From NCBI RefSeq assembly GCF_043641665.1, contig NC_092182.1, forward strand, positions 15,205,456 through 15,269,455: a DNA stretch of 64,000 nucleotides, in the 5' to 3' direction. The translations under genes and the position numbers were made by a program. Origin of the DNA: Enoplosus armatus (Eukaryota > Chordata > Actinopteri > Centrarchiformes > Enoplosidae). Shown piece by piece: positions 24,378-36,378 of this stretch. The notes under the pieces are model-generated. The model was given only the letters and a program-made list of their open reading frames with translations, ran no database searches and was not told the DNA's origin. Position 1 is the stretch's first letter. Every line of letters begins with the position of its first letter.

Positions 24378-27300
24378 CTGTGGAAGGTCAGAGTAAAAGA
24401 GGTAAGAAAATATGCAGGGGAATAAAAGTTTCATTTACAGCCTGAAAGAAAAGTAGTAACTTATTCAACGACCTATTAAAAAACGTGACAAAATGTGTAT
24501 AGCTGATGTCAAAAGTTGGCAACATAGCGAGCTATAAAGAAAATAAAAAATATCTCAGAGGGGAAATTCAGTTCAGTTTGTATTTTGTAGGACACATTTT
24601 GCCAATTTTTGGTACCAGTGCAGAAAGAAGTGTGCCCTTAATGCAGCTTAGTAAAATGTGGGGTGATGGATGGGCGTGTAATGAGTCCCACTTCGACACT
24701 GCAGACTGGAGTTCATCCCCTGTCTCCTGGGGCCGGGCAATAACTCATACCATCTTTTGTCAACCTTCAGCAGTACCGTGATCAGATGTGAACATCAAAT
24801 AAACATTATCAGTTCTGAGAATGTTTATTATAAAACTACCAAAATTAGTTCCTTAAGGTCTTGTTTTACACGTGTTTGATGTGATGCATAACAGTGCAAC
24901 AGAGATCACTGCATTTAACATTAGTTTGCATGTTTTATTTGCAATTTTGCTGTAATATACATTGATTTTGGAAAAATCTTAGTAATATTGTGATGTTGAT
25001 TTTAACCATATAGCTTAGTGGTATCATCTCGGACCTTTCCCAGACACATTGGGAAAGGTCTCAGTCAAAGTGCCTCAAATCTTCTCCCAAATTGCAGCTG
25101 CTGCAGCTCCTCTCAGGAGGGACTGCAACCCCCCAGTGGCGACAGCGACTGAAACATACTTTAACAACTCTTACTCTGTATCTCCGGGTCTCGCTACCCA
25201 TCTGGCTATTCTGACAAATTTCGGTTTCCTGAACTCCCCAGCCTCACAAACTGAACCAGTGAAAACAGAAGCAGGAGAAACAGTGGTGACTATGTGTGCT
25301 TTCAGGCGAGGTGCCATCATATGACACAATGCCTTAATGGGTGGTAATGATTACTACCATCAGGGATCTGCAGAGAACAAGAGGAGCTTCCCCTACAGCC
25401 CCTATGATGCTTCTTGCTCTTTTACAGCTACAATCAATCAAATTCTTTCGAGCAGCAGCTGGCCTGGGATAGAAAAACAAATAAATAGGGTGGATTTAAT
25501 GATATATATAAATGGTTATAATAATGCCACAACAGCTTCCCTGCCGAGCTCCTATGTGGAAACTTAATTTAGTAAAATGCAGACAGCCTATGTTACCAGC
25601 AGTCTTCTGGGCACAAATGTCTCTTTAACTTCTTGGGGGCAAATCGCCCAAAAGAAATCAAACATTGTCAACAGAATTACAGCGAAAGCTAGAGGCACAA
25701 ATTGTCCTTACACATTCCCTAGAGCGAGTATAGTCCCAGACTAGCAATAATCAAACTCATTGGGGAGAATACACTCCACGATGGATGCAGCCTATGCCAG
25801 TGGAGAAGAAAATGTCCAGCTGAAGCCACTGACAATCAGGTGCACAAGCAAAAATAAAAAAAGGGGTTTTGTGATGCTTTAAGCGGTCAAAACCCTCTGT
25901 GGCATTCAAAACCTAGAGTTGTATGGGCTAATATGGGTTCCCTGTTGCTAGAAGGATGCAAACAATTGGGTACGCAGATTGTTTCTGTGTTGAAGGGAAT
26001 GGCAGGAAAAACTAAAACAAAACCAGAGATGACAATCTGCCGGACTCAAAATGGAGGCAGAAATCAATGTTACGGCTCCTTCTCCATCCACTTAGATAAT
26101 CCATGTTGTATCACAGTGTTTTGATCAATTTACACATCGCACTCAATACTGTGTTCATGCAGCTTTGCAGTTAAAACCCCATCCAAAATGCACAAAAACA
26201 GTCATAACAGTCTCAGCAATAATATTTATATACCTTACATAGGATTTTCTAACAAAACACATACAGATAATGCGTTTTGTGGATTTTCCAAAGTCTAAAA
26301 TCTCCATTTACTGTACACATCACAGGTGCACATGTGACAAGTGTTCCCATATCTTATTGTATAAGCACATGCTGCATCATGACACTGTAACCATGACAAC
26401 TACTGTATATCACACTTGTTCGCAGCCTCGTGAGGTTAAAAGGTAACTTTAGAACAACAGCAGAACTCCCTGGACTCACTGAAGCTAAACCACCTTTTAG
26501 ACAGCGACTTGGCTTGATCAGCATGTGCACACATCAAATACAAACACCATCCACACACTCTCACACACATCTCCAGCCACTTAAGACGAGCTCAGCTCTT
26601 ACTAATAGTTGCATCATTACCGGGGATTAATTAAACTAAGCACTACATCAAGCCAAGTCTTTCCTTGCACTTAAAGTCAGCGCATAACTGTCTCCAAAAA
26701 TGGTCTCCGCTATGGTATGAGCCACTTGCACAGCGCTTATCAAATCAAACTCACTGCTTGGAGGGTAGTCACAGAGGCTACATGGGTGAAGTCATAAATG
26801 GTTGCTTTGTTACTATCAGATGTATCAATTCACTATGAGGAAACATGGGTTAACATAAAGTGTGAAACGGAGGGGGAGGCAGTCTCTGTGGCAGAGACTT
26901 GGAGCATATTTGAAGGCAGGTTGTGAAGCAGGAGTGCTACACCGTCTTTGATCAGAGAGCATAGGAGACAGCACCATGTCAACAGTTTACACTCATCCAT
27001 GTCAGCCGTCCCCTGTGGGCAAAGGATTAAAGCCACAGCATCTCTGATAGAGCAGAGCAGACAACACAGTCGGTGCTGGGCCTGAAGGAGACTGAGGAGA
27101 GCCGCGCTGCACTCAAACAACGTTCTTAAATCCTAAATTAAAAACACAAGTGAATAGCAATTATGTAGGTTAACTGGTAATTTAAATGAGATGTTCTATA
27201 CAGAGAGTTTGGCCTAAAAAGGTATTTTTACATTTAGACATAGTGAAACTTTGCTTGATTTTTACATCCAAGTGTGTTTTTAGGAAGCGCAGAGAAAATA

Positions 27301-28089
27301 AAAGGCTTCATAACACCTACAGAACAACACCTTGTACAATGTCTCGGCATACAAAATCATTTTCCTTTTTTCATTGCCCTGAGGGCAGTTAAATCATCTA
27401 CACCACCATTAAGCCCTGCTATTTGTTCCATAATATCACACTCAACAACAAGCCAAGAACCCCTGAGAGCCATTGAAAAACAACAGCCTAACAACAACCA
27501 CAGGAGCGTTTAACTTGCATTAGTCATTGGGGGCCGGAGGTAAAATATCAATCTCGTGACCAATGTTAGCATCAGGTATGTGAGGGATAGCCGGGCTGGC
27601 ACGTCCATGTCACCAGGAGGATTATTTGGGGATGGATTAAGCTATCAAATGCATCCTGAGTTACCGTGTCCAGGTGATTTGGGTGAACAAAGAGTGGCAG
27701 TGGCAGTGATGGTGTGTGTGAGGAGGTGACTTCTATTAATAGTAATAGTAATTCGCCTCTAAATTATAGATATTACACTGGATATAGTGTTGTTGTTGTT
27801 AAGGAGTTTTAAGTAATACATTTTCTGAAGCCTCATGCAGCTCAAAGCTCACAATTACTAGGCAGGGCTGTACAGAGTGACTTATAGCTACTGTGTGTCG
27901 CACATGCTACAAAAAATTGGCCCGTGCGATGAATGAAATTACCACCATCATTATCAGCTGTACAATACAGCTTTGCGATGCGTGTGTGAGACAGAGCCGC
28001 TTGTTTGTTTGTGTTTGAGGTAAATCTATGGCGCATCGCTATTCTATTCGGTAGCTGTGGTCTATCGTTACAGGAACAAAGACGTTTGT

Positions 28090-28693
28090 TTGGGTACTTG
28101 TACTATTTGAATCTTTTTAAAAAGCTGTAATTTTACTTTTTATCACAAGTATTACATTTCAAGTTGCATCTGCTACAGAGTAAAAACAAAAGTCAGATGA
28201 AAAAGTCCTAATAAACTGTATGAGAATGGAGAAGAAATCAGCTGCTGGTGCGTCTGCAGCTGCAGGAGGGCAGAGCTCCAGGGAGCTCCATGTCCAGAGA
28301 GGCGACAGTCTGCACTCAGCTGATAAACATATATATGTTCTACATGTAAACATTCACAGGCTGAGTGTCAGGAGGTGTGAGGGGGTGAAACAGCGGTCGC
28401 ACTTAGTGAACAGTACAAAACTGTACAACAATGTAATAAACATTAAACATTTGATATTAAATGCGTTTATTTTGTAGCCTAAAGATGGTCTTTAATTTAA
28501 CAGCAGCAGTATCATATATCATCTTACAATGCAGCTTTCACATTTAAAAATGTAACAAAGTAATGTTCACTTTAACTGACCTTTTACTCTTATCCAAGTA
28601 CATTTTTACAAAAGCTTTTCTTTTTCTTTTACTTGAGTAAAACATCTTAATAGTAACAGTACAATATTCTAGTACTCTGTTCATCCCTGCTCA
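28090..28693. mobile_element. hAT-like element with TACTTTTACTT ends
   Basis: The right end, read on the minus strand, starts AGCAGGGATGAACAGAGTAC, close to hAT termini, and is followed by repeats of TACTTGAGTAAAA type. The left part has TACTTGTACTATTTGAATC and TTTTACTTTTTATCACAAG. The centre (28220-28480) is GC-richer and not recognised. Left boundary approximate. Confidence 0.5.
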
Positions 28694-29289
28694 TTTGAAG
28701 CGTAATATATGGATGTTTTGTATAGCAAGAGGTGTTATGTCTGCAATTTACCTTTATGGGCAAATAAAGAAAATGCTTGTCTGAAAACACTTCTTGTTAA
28801 AGGTTTGGATTTTGCGTGCCCTGTATGCAACATTTACGTCCTTTCTTTAAGTGATGAACTGCACTACTCATACTCGTGCTAGATTCACTAAATAGAGTCG
28901 ATTCCAGATTCATTAACCAAAAACATACAACAAATTAAATAAATAAATAGAAATATTCTCACATTTCTTAAGGAAAACACATGCATGCGTATCAATGCCA
29001 AATAAACACAATTATCTTTCCACCATAATAGTGTGAGAGCTTATTATCAATATACAGAAACAGAGTCGATTGTGATAAAAATCTAAGCCTGTTTTTTTCA
29101 TGATATCTATTTGTATTGAATAAACAACGCCACATGTTCAGGGGTCAGTCAGATGTGCAGAGGTTCCCTATAGATGGCTATAGTGCTGGTTGCTCATTCA
29201 CTTATACATAATTACTACTATAAAAATAAATAAAGATGAATTAGGCTTGTACATGAGGAGTCATTAATTAATCTATCATTTTTACCCAT

Positions 29290-29823
29290 CCTAAAGTTGT
29301 CAATGTTCTGTATTTTGTTATTATCAACAAATCCCATGAACAGACCAAAATCAACAATGCATAAATCTGCCTCTCAGTACTTTCAGACTTTCCACACTGA
29401 AGACAGATTTCTTATAAAAAAAAACAGGTCACAAATATATACTTTCATCAAAAAAAGGCTGAATAATAACACAGCTAGGAACTGTAGTTTTTTACCAAGC
29501 ATTACTCAACAACAGGAGTAAATTGTTTTCAGCCATGTGTGTTAGTAAGTAATTACTGAAGCAGGATGGTGTGGGATGTATGTGGGATTGACTCAATGTA
29601 AACTACAGTTCCCATGGAAATGATAATGAAGGGACATGTCACAAAAGGAACAATAGTGTGGCTCATTGATGTGTTTTTAGACATCTCTTGGTCAAAAATT
29701 GAGATCTACAGCACAGAGGAATAAGACTTGTTAGTAAGATCAATTCATTGTTGGTTTTGGTGTTTTCATGGGATTTGTTGACCATGAGCAAAATATAGAA
29801 GGTCAACAGACTTATCCTTTAAG
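29290..29823. mobile_element. Long-inverted-repeat small DNA element
   Basis: Arms of about 68 bp at 29299-29367 and 29741-29808 are reverse complements with few mismatches; the shared core is TCAACAAATCCCATGAA and ACCAAAATCAACAATG. The interior has AAACTACAGTTCCCATG and GATCTACAGCACAGAGGAATAAG, common in teleost repeats. No coding capacity. Confidence 0.75.
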
Positions 29824-31978
29824 GGCAATGGGATCATTTTAGTATTCTGCTGTGTTTTATATACAGCTTTATAACCTCTATAACCTTAGACTGGGAGCGA
29901 CACATGGCAGTGGAACAGCTGAAATCCCTTGTAGCCACACAGCACTGGTGTTACTTTGTGTTGCTAAAAGCCATTACCACCAAGAAAAGTTCAGTTTATT
30001 TAAACTCATTATCAAGGGAATGTCAACCTCACTTGCACTCTTTTAGCAATATATAATGTGTCCTGACACTTTGTCACTAGTCTACCAGGTGCTTCCGCCT
30101 CAAAGAGTATGCACTTTAATAAACATGTTTTACCACGTCACCTTCATATGCTTAATGAAGGTGATGTGCCAAAAACGTGCATTAGAATAAAGTGAATACT
30201 TTTCCAACATGTCAGTCAGCACTGTTATCTTTCCCATTCTCCTCCAGCATCGGCCTGCTTTACATTCATACAGTTACATATGCAGACACTTCGACGGTGG
30301 TTATTGAGGGAGAGGGAAGCACAACGGGTTCACTTCACCCATCCCCATTTTCTCAGCTTGTCCTTTAATTAGAGGGAGAGAGAAGGCATATCATTAAATG
30401 TACTAATTAGACAAACTGCCTAAGCAACTTTTACACTATTGTGTCTGAATTCGTACTAAACAGAAGTGAGCTGTGTTTTTCACAGGCATCACGAGTGTGT
30501 AAAAGGGCAGACTCTTGATGCAAAATTGCTATGTATATAAGGAACAAATGTGCATACTGACGGAAGAGACAGCTGCAGTCTGCACCACCTCATCTGCAAT
30601 GCATGAGTCAACTGTCAAATGTAAGGACATCTGCTTGGATTTCTGTTTTGGTGAATTACTAACACATGTATTTACGACAAACACACCTTTCAAATGTGCT
30701 CATTTTATTCAAATGCCAAATACCCGACTCAACCCGCAGTGTGTGGAGCTTCACATGGCTACCAGTACAAGTCGCAGTAAAACAAGGTCGGGGGTCTCTC
30801 TGTGAAGCAGAGGAGCATAGAAATAGTGTAAGTGGAGCTTGATCTTGAGAGTGCATGTGTTTCTCATTCCTCGGGAAGTGGGCGATGTGGCTTGATATCC
30901 CCGGAAGTGTTCGAGTCACACCAAGGACCTCGGGAACATGAGAACTGCCAAGATCAGCCAAAGATACGGCACAGAGGGAGCCTAGGCTAAAACATCAAGC
31001 TCAGAAATAATAAAACAACAACTCAAATCCCAATGCAGATATTTAGGCCTACACAGCTAAAAGCAAACAAGCTGTTTCAGCAAAGAGGGCATCAGCACCC
31101 TTGGGCCAAAAAAATGTAGCCATATTACAGTAAAATTAAGCCCATTAGTCTACAGTTAACATTATTTAAAAAAAAATTCCCATGACATCTTGTCTTAATC
31201 TTTTTTTTCTTTTGCATGGATGAGCATATCTGTGTGCACGTCAAGACCTGTCTGGCTTTTTGTTCATCACGGTAATTGACAGGAAGTGCTACTGCACATT
31301 CAACACAGCTCAGATGAGGTGTTTCTGTGAATGCCATGCAGGGCGCTGAAAGCCTAAAGTACAAGTTCATAGTGAAATATAGAGACAAGTAGAAATAGTG
31401 AAGTGACAGAAACTCAAAGCCAACTTCAGTCAAGTCCAGAAATACTGCCAGAAACACACACACAGTTGTAGGCATTGTGTGCATTACGGCCTTGGACCTC
31501 CTCCCAAACAGAAAACATTTTTGTTTATGTTTCATTAAGGAACTTGAACAACAAAGAAGGCAGAATAGGAGGAAGGGCCAAGGAGGCATACTCAACTTTC
31601 TCATTATGCTCAACTTGCTCTGCAGTCTTTTCTCGAAGCGTATCTGGTGAAAAATGGATACGGCCATCTCATTATAATCAAATCCAAATGTGTCACCAAC
31701 TCTCAATCCACTCTCAGTCCAGACACCTGCATTCCCTGCAGTTTTTCTCCTCTTAAAAAGGTATATTGTGAAGATTCATTTCATCTGCGCAATAACATAA
31801 CAGAAGTCATAGGTGATGAAGCCCGAGCAGTGCAATGTGTCATGTGTTACACTGTTCTTCAACCTTTTACTACAAGGTATAAGTGAGAAACACAGTACAT
31901 CAAATGTCAGACTTTGATAGAGCATGTGGGCGAAAAGGTCTTGATGAAAGTCTCCAGTGTATTCAGTCTTCCTTGAAT

Positions 31979-32006
31979 AGAAAAAAAAAAAAGAAAAAAA
32001 AAAAAC
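31979..32006. repeat. A-rich tract
   Basis: Poly(A) broken by a single G. Confidence 0.9.
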
Positions 32007-32085
32007 ACATCCTGGCATTTATTCTGTATTCATAAGGAGCCGGTAAAGAACTATTGTTCTATTGTCTGACCAAAACCAGGGATGT

Positions 32086-32528
32086 ATTGTAAGATCTGGA
32101 TACTGGACCCAAAGATGGCGCCTGTTCAGTCCAATAAGAATTGCTCGCCTGGCGCATACAGCAAAAATGTTTCTAGCTTCCTGGTTTACGTCCAGGGTAT
32201 GCAGCCCACTGAATATGCGCAGCCCTGTCCACAAGTTCCCACTCAGCTCATAGACTTTACATTGTCACAGATTTTTAAATCGCTTTTCTCAGCTTTTACA
32301 GTTTTACAGATACAAAACCTCCATGGATCAAAAATTCATAATTGACCTTGTTTGCAGTTCAAAGTGTTCTGTTAAGAGTTTTACAGATGTCCCAGTTATA
32401 ATGGTGATCTGTGGGAAGAACGCTTTTTGGGCCGCAGGGGAAATTTTCGCTGCAATGCCGCAAGTGGCCACGGGGCAAAATTGAAAGCAAGGCTGAGGTG
32501 CGGTGCGGTACCCAGATCTTATTATAGA
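32086..32528. mobile_element. Inverted-repeat element with AAGATCTGG ends
   Basis: The left terminus TTGTAAGATCTGGATACTGG (32087-32106) and the complement of 32505-32528 (CTATAATAAGATCTGGGTAC) match over TAAGATCTGG-TAC. The interior begins AAAGATGGCGCCTGTT and contains several CpGs, suggesting a fairly young insertion. About 440 bp, non-coding, inside ptprg intron 1. Confidence 0.7.
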
Positions 32529-33159
32529 TCCATGACCAAAACTGACTCTTTTATAAATTAAAGCAGCATGACGTCCAGTGGAGAAGTCAATGTTTAACAT
32601 AGCCACTCACATACAGGCTGAATATAGCTGAGACGGTTACTTCTGAGAAATGACACAGTAAATCTGAATTGTGTCAATCAGCTGTTGAGTGTGTTTCTAG
32701 GGTAACGCTGGTACAGTGAATTAAGTGCATTAAATAGCTGGAGCGCTCACTGATTGAGTGCATCAGAGACTCTGATGAAAACCATTAACAAGATTAAACA
32801 AATTCAGGGCTGGTGACCTCTTTAGTAGGCCAGCTATAGCTTGTTCCCTTCACGGACTACAATAAACAACCCTCAAAAGTGTCTCCGCACACAGTGGCGG
32901 GACTGTACATAACAGCTCCGACAGTGTCAGGAAAATTTACGGTTTAAAGTGAGGTTTTCAATTTTCAATATGTGGCAATTGGATTGCTTAAGTGCCAAAA
33001 GCTTATGAGGTCATTCCTCAGGACACAGTGTGCAGCCTCGCATGAATTGTCTAGTTATTGATTCTGAAATAAATTCAGCTGCCTCTGCTGGATACATTAC
33101 ACTCCTCACACATTACTGGTGTTCATGAATGGTGATGGTTGATTACTAGCGATGTAAAT

Positions 33160-33293
33160 GGGTCCATCTAACACAACGGGTAGAGCGTGACACCAGGCCA
33201 GTGATTTGCTCACAGCTCGGGACACCCAGGCTTGAAAATGTATGTTGTTGTAGCTACAGTAAGGTGATTTAGAGAAAAGTGTCTATAAAATGA
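33160..33293 (+). mobile_element. tRNA-derived SINE, degenerate
   Basis: An A-box-like GGGTAGAGCGTGACACCAG is followed by a weak B box (GGCTTGAAAATG). The tail GGTGATTTAGAGAAAAGTGT and CTATAAAATGACA corresponds to the GTCGCTTTGGATAAAAGCGT plus CTGCTAAATGAC tail common in teleost SINEs. Too degraded to be transcribed as a tRNA. Confidence 0.7.
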
Positions 33294-35045
33294 CAGTTGG
33301 AAAAATACCACTATAATAAAGCTGCGAGCTCAAGAAAATATGTGGAATCAAATACCTGAGGAAATGTGCTTCAGAAGAAAACATCTGCCTAGAACTGATG
33401 AAAAATATCTAACCTGCAGCTCACTGGCCAAATGACTCAATGTTATCCATAAATAATACCACTGCGACTAGGACTTAGCATGCATCATTTCCAACCAGGC
33501 TCTTCATGCCTGCCCGGGGCCATACAAGCAGTCAGACCTCCTCCCTTCCTTTTTAAATGCTTTTTGATGTTGGCCTCTAATCAATACTCGAAGGCTGAAT
33601 TTAGAAACGATAAATAAAACCATGAAGAGCAATACACTTGATACCTCTGCAGAAGCCTCTTTAGCAGCCTCACTACTATGTAAAAATGACTGTACGCTTT
33701 ATTATTTCTTTCTCAAGAACTTCACAAAGACAGGCGTACGCTTTGTAAAACTCTTCCATACCGATCTGCTAGAAGGACCAGAAGAATCCAACATACGTTT
33801 TCCAAATCACAAGGGCAAATAATTATCAATTGAACTTGTTATGATAAAACACAATATTTCATGTGTCTGCTACAGAATTAATTGGATGTTAGCAGTGTAT
33901 TTACTGCATGCTGGGTCCATGCTTCCCCGGCATTATTTTTTTTTTTACACCTTTATAATTTAAATTAAATGTAAATTTCTTTTGCACAGTAAATTGATAT
34001 TTTTCTTGCGGATATCAGGCACACTGCAGCTGTGAGTGTTCCTAGCAATCATGATGTATTCATTACCAACTGTCAGGTTTTAATATCATTACATTGCCCA
34101 ACAAAAGCATGCTAAAGTGTAATTATGAGTTCAAGAAAAGAAAATAATTTCTTTTTTCACACCAAGATACTGTCAGTCTCCTGTAGTTCCCCTCATCCCC
34201 TGTGTTACTTTTTTGGCAACTAAAATTACAGTATTTGTTTCCAACTGTTCAAATTGATGAATTTTGCTGTGAATTAAATCAGGACATTTCCTTGGACAAG
34301 TAAAAAGAAACATCCTTATAATTACCAATGTTAGCAAATTTAGTTAAGTTTGACAGTCTCAGATTCAGTTTCTCCAAAAACTAAATAAAATCTGACCCTG
34401 TATATTAAGTCTCTCACACTTAAAATCATAGATATGCACAGATATAGATATAGCCATGGTCCAAACAATAAGAACATGTTTCCGCTGATTAACTTCAGAA
34501 AGAAATCTATTGGCATGTCACAATAAGATGGCCGCTAATTAGCCAAAAGGGATTACAAGACTATTACAGTACCCATCAGCTATGCCAACATATAACTCAT
34601 GACAAATGAGGACATCTGCTGAGACCTCGGCTCCTCCACACTCTTGTTTGGCCTTGCTTACAACGTGGCTGTCTGGCGGTTGATTGTTAGGATGTGAAAG
34701 TGTGTCCCATTCTGGTCAATCAACAGTAAACAACCAAACAATTTCACATCACAACTTATTGAAGCCACCTTGGCACTGATTTCATCACCTACATGTAGTT
34801 AAACAGATCCAAAGCTAATAAACATGAGATCTAATGCACACAAGAGCAGGAGCAAACAAAGGCTGAAAAACAGCATTAAACTGAGCAGCACTTGGCTGCA
34901 ACTCAAGGTAATGATTCTAATCAAACCGCAACACCACAGCCGTGTGGTGAAGCCAACGTGCAAGTGCATTTAGCTGCACTCCTGGCCCGATACATGCTGG
35001 TCCAAGAAAATACAGGACTGTATTTGTACCAAGTTCAAAAGTAAA

Positions 35046-35330
35046 AATTTATTGTTTAAGTCATTTATCAAACACAAAATGCCAAACATTCTATGATTCC
35101 AGCTTCTCAAATGTGAGGATTTTTAGGTTTTATATCTTTGTAAACTGAATATCTTTGTGTTTTAGACTGTTGTTCGTACAAAACAGGCAATTTAAAGATG
35201 TCAACATGAGCTCTGGGAAGTTCTGTCAGACATTTTCCAGTATTTTTGACAGTTTATAGACTAAACGATTAGAAAAAAGTAATTGATCAATTTAGTTGAT
35301 AATGAAAATAAGCATTAGTTATAGCCCTAC
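35046..35330. mobile_element. CGATTA-type element, copy 2
   Basis: Right end GACTAAACGATTAGAAAAAAG..TTAGTTGATAATGAAAATAAGCATTAGTTATAGCCCTAC and interior TTCCAGCTTCTCAAATGTGAGG are diagnostic of the family (quoted here in pieces). Same orientation as copy 1. The left end is eroded. Copy 3 lies about 700 bp away in the opposite orientation. Confidence 0.75.
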
Positions 35331-35359
35331 ACTAAACCCAAATCCAGGTTTTAAAATAT

Positions 35360-35426
35360 TCCCTATGAAACCTATGGGTGATGTCACAAATGCCAAGGCC
35401 ATGGTTTTCTACAGTCTATGATTCTA
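35360..35426. repeat. Fragment of a TACAGTCTATG-ended repeat
   Basis: CTATGGGTGATGTCACAAAT ending CTACAGTCTATG is the terminus of a small teleost repeat. It directly follows the CGATTA-type copy 2. Confidence 0.4.
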
Positions 35427-36028
35427 ACCAAGGACATTTTTTATTTCAATATTAACTATATTCAAGACATATTCAAGATTCCAGAGCTGTCTTCTTTATC
35501 TAACAAAAGCACTTTTAAACCTCGGGCATGAAAAAAAAAAGATTAGCAACAGTTGTTTTATCAGGTATGAAAATATCAGAGAGACAGTCACACTGCCCTC
35601 TCAAATGTGAAAAATCAAACATTTATTGATTTTAATTGAAAGTACATTTTTTATAACTGTCTGGAAAAGGGCTTCGATATGCTTTACCATTAGCAGCAGC
35701 AGTAAGCAATATGCTGCCATTTGCCACCTGGAAACATGGAAACAAACGCCGCTATCGAACACAGAACATACATTAAAACACATTTCTGGAAACGCTTGCA
35801 TCCCATGCACCGTGGTTCCAGTCATGAGCAAAGGCCAAGCGCCCTTTTCATCTTTTAATACTGTAGTCCACGTGGGCCTGACCTGATTACAGGTTAGAGT
35901 TAATTGATCATAACACAGTAAAGATGGGCCTTTTATGACACACACTAGAATATGCCTTTGAATCCTGACCAGGACAAAAATAGGACAAAACGTACTGTAT
36001 ATCTCAGAGTTTCCTATAATCACAAAAG

Positions 36029-36378
36029 TAGGGTGGCAACTAACAATTACTTTCATTATCGATTAATCTGCAAATAATTTCCTCGATTAATGCCCATTAC
36101 AATGTCCCACAGTTCCAGGTGATGTCTTCAAATGTCTTGCTTTGTCCAACCAACAGTTCAGAACCCCCACAATTAGTTCACTAACGTGTATGACAAAGAG
36201 CAACCATCAAATCCTGACATTTGAGAGGCTGGAACCAGGTAATGTTTGACATTTTTGGTTTAAAAAAATTACCAAATCCATTATTGGATTACCTAAATTT
36301 CTTATTTTTTCTGAACAGTTTTAATTCTTTTTTTGCCCATCACCTAACTGATATATCAACTAATTGTTGCTGCTCTAC
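36029..36378. mobile_element. CGATTA-type element, copy 3 (inverted)
   Basis: It begins GTAGGGTGGCAACTAACAAT, followed by TTTCATTATCGATTAATCTG, and continues with GATGTCTTCAAATGTCTTG and AGGCTGGAACCAG. It ends ACTAATTGTTGCTGCTCTAC. This is the reverse orientation of copies 1 and 2. Confidence 0.8.

Noticed and set aside
24322..24400. Plus-strand exon candidate (TTAG|GACTG ... AAAGAG|GTAAGA) with a frame reading DCAPMVPVSSMVRVATRCN
   Set aside because: It overlaps ptprg exon 2 on the opposite strand; the minus-strand reading has homology and matching phase, the plus-strand one has none and a stop six bases before its donor.
33160..33232. A functional tRNA gene
   Set aside because: The A box is recognisable but the B box is broken and the molecule does not fold into a cloverleaf; the downstream tail marks it as a SINE.
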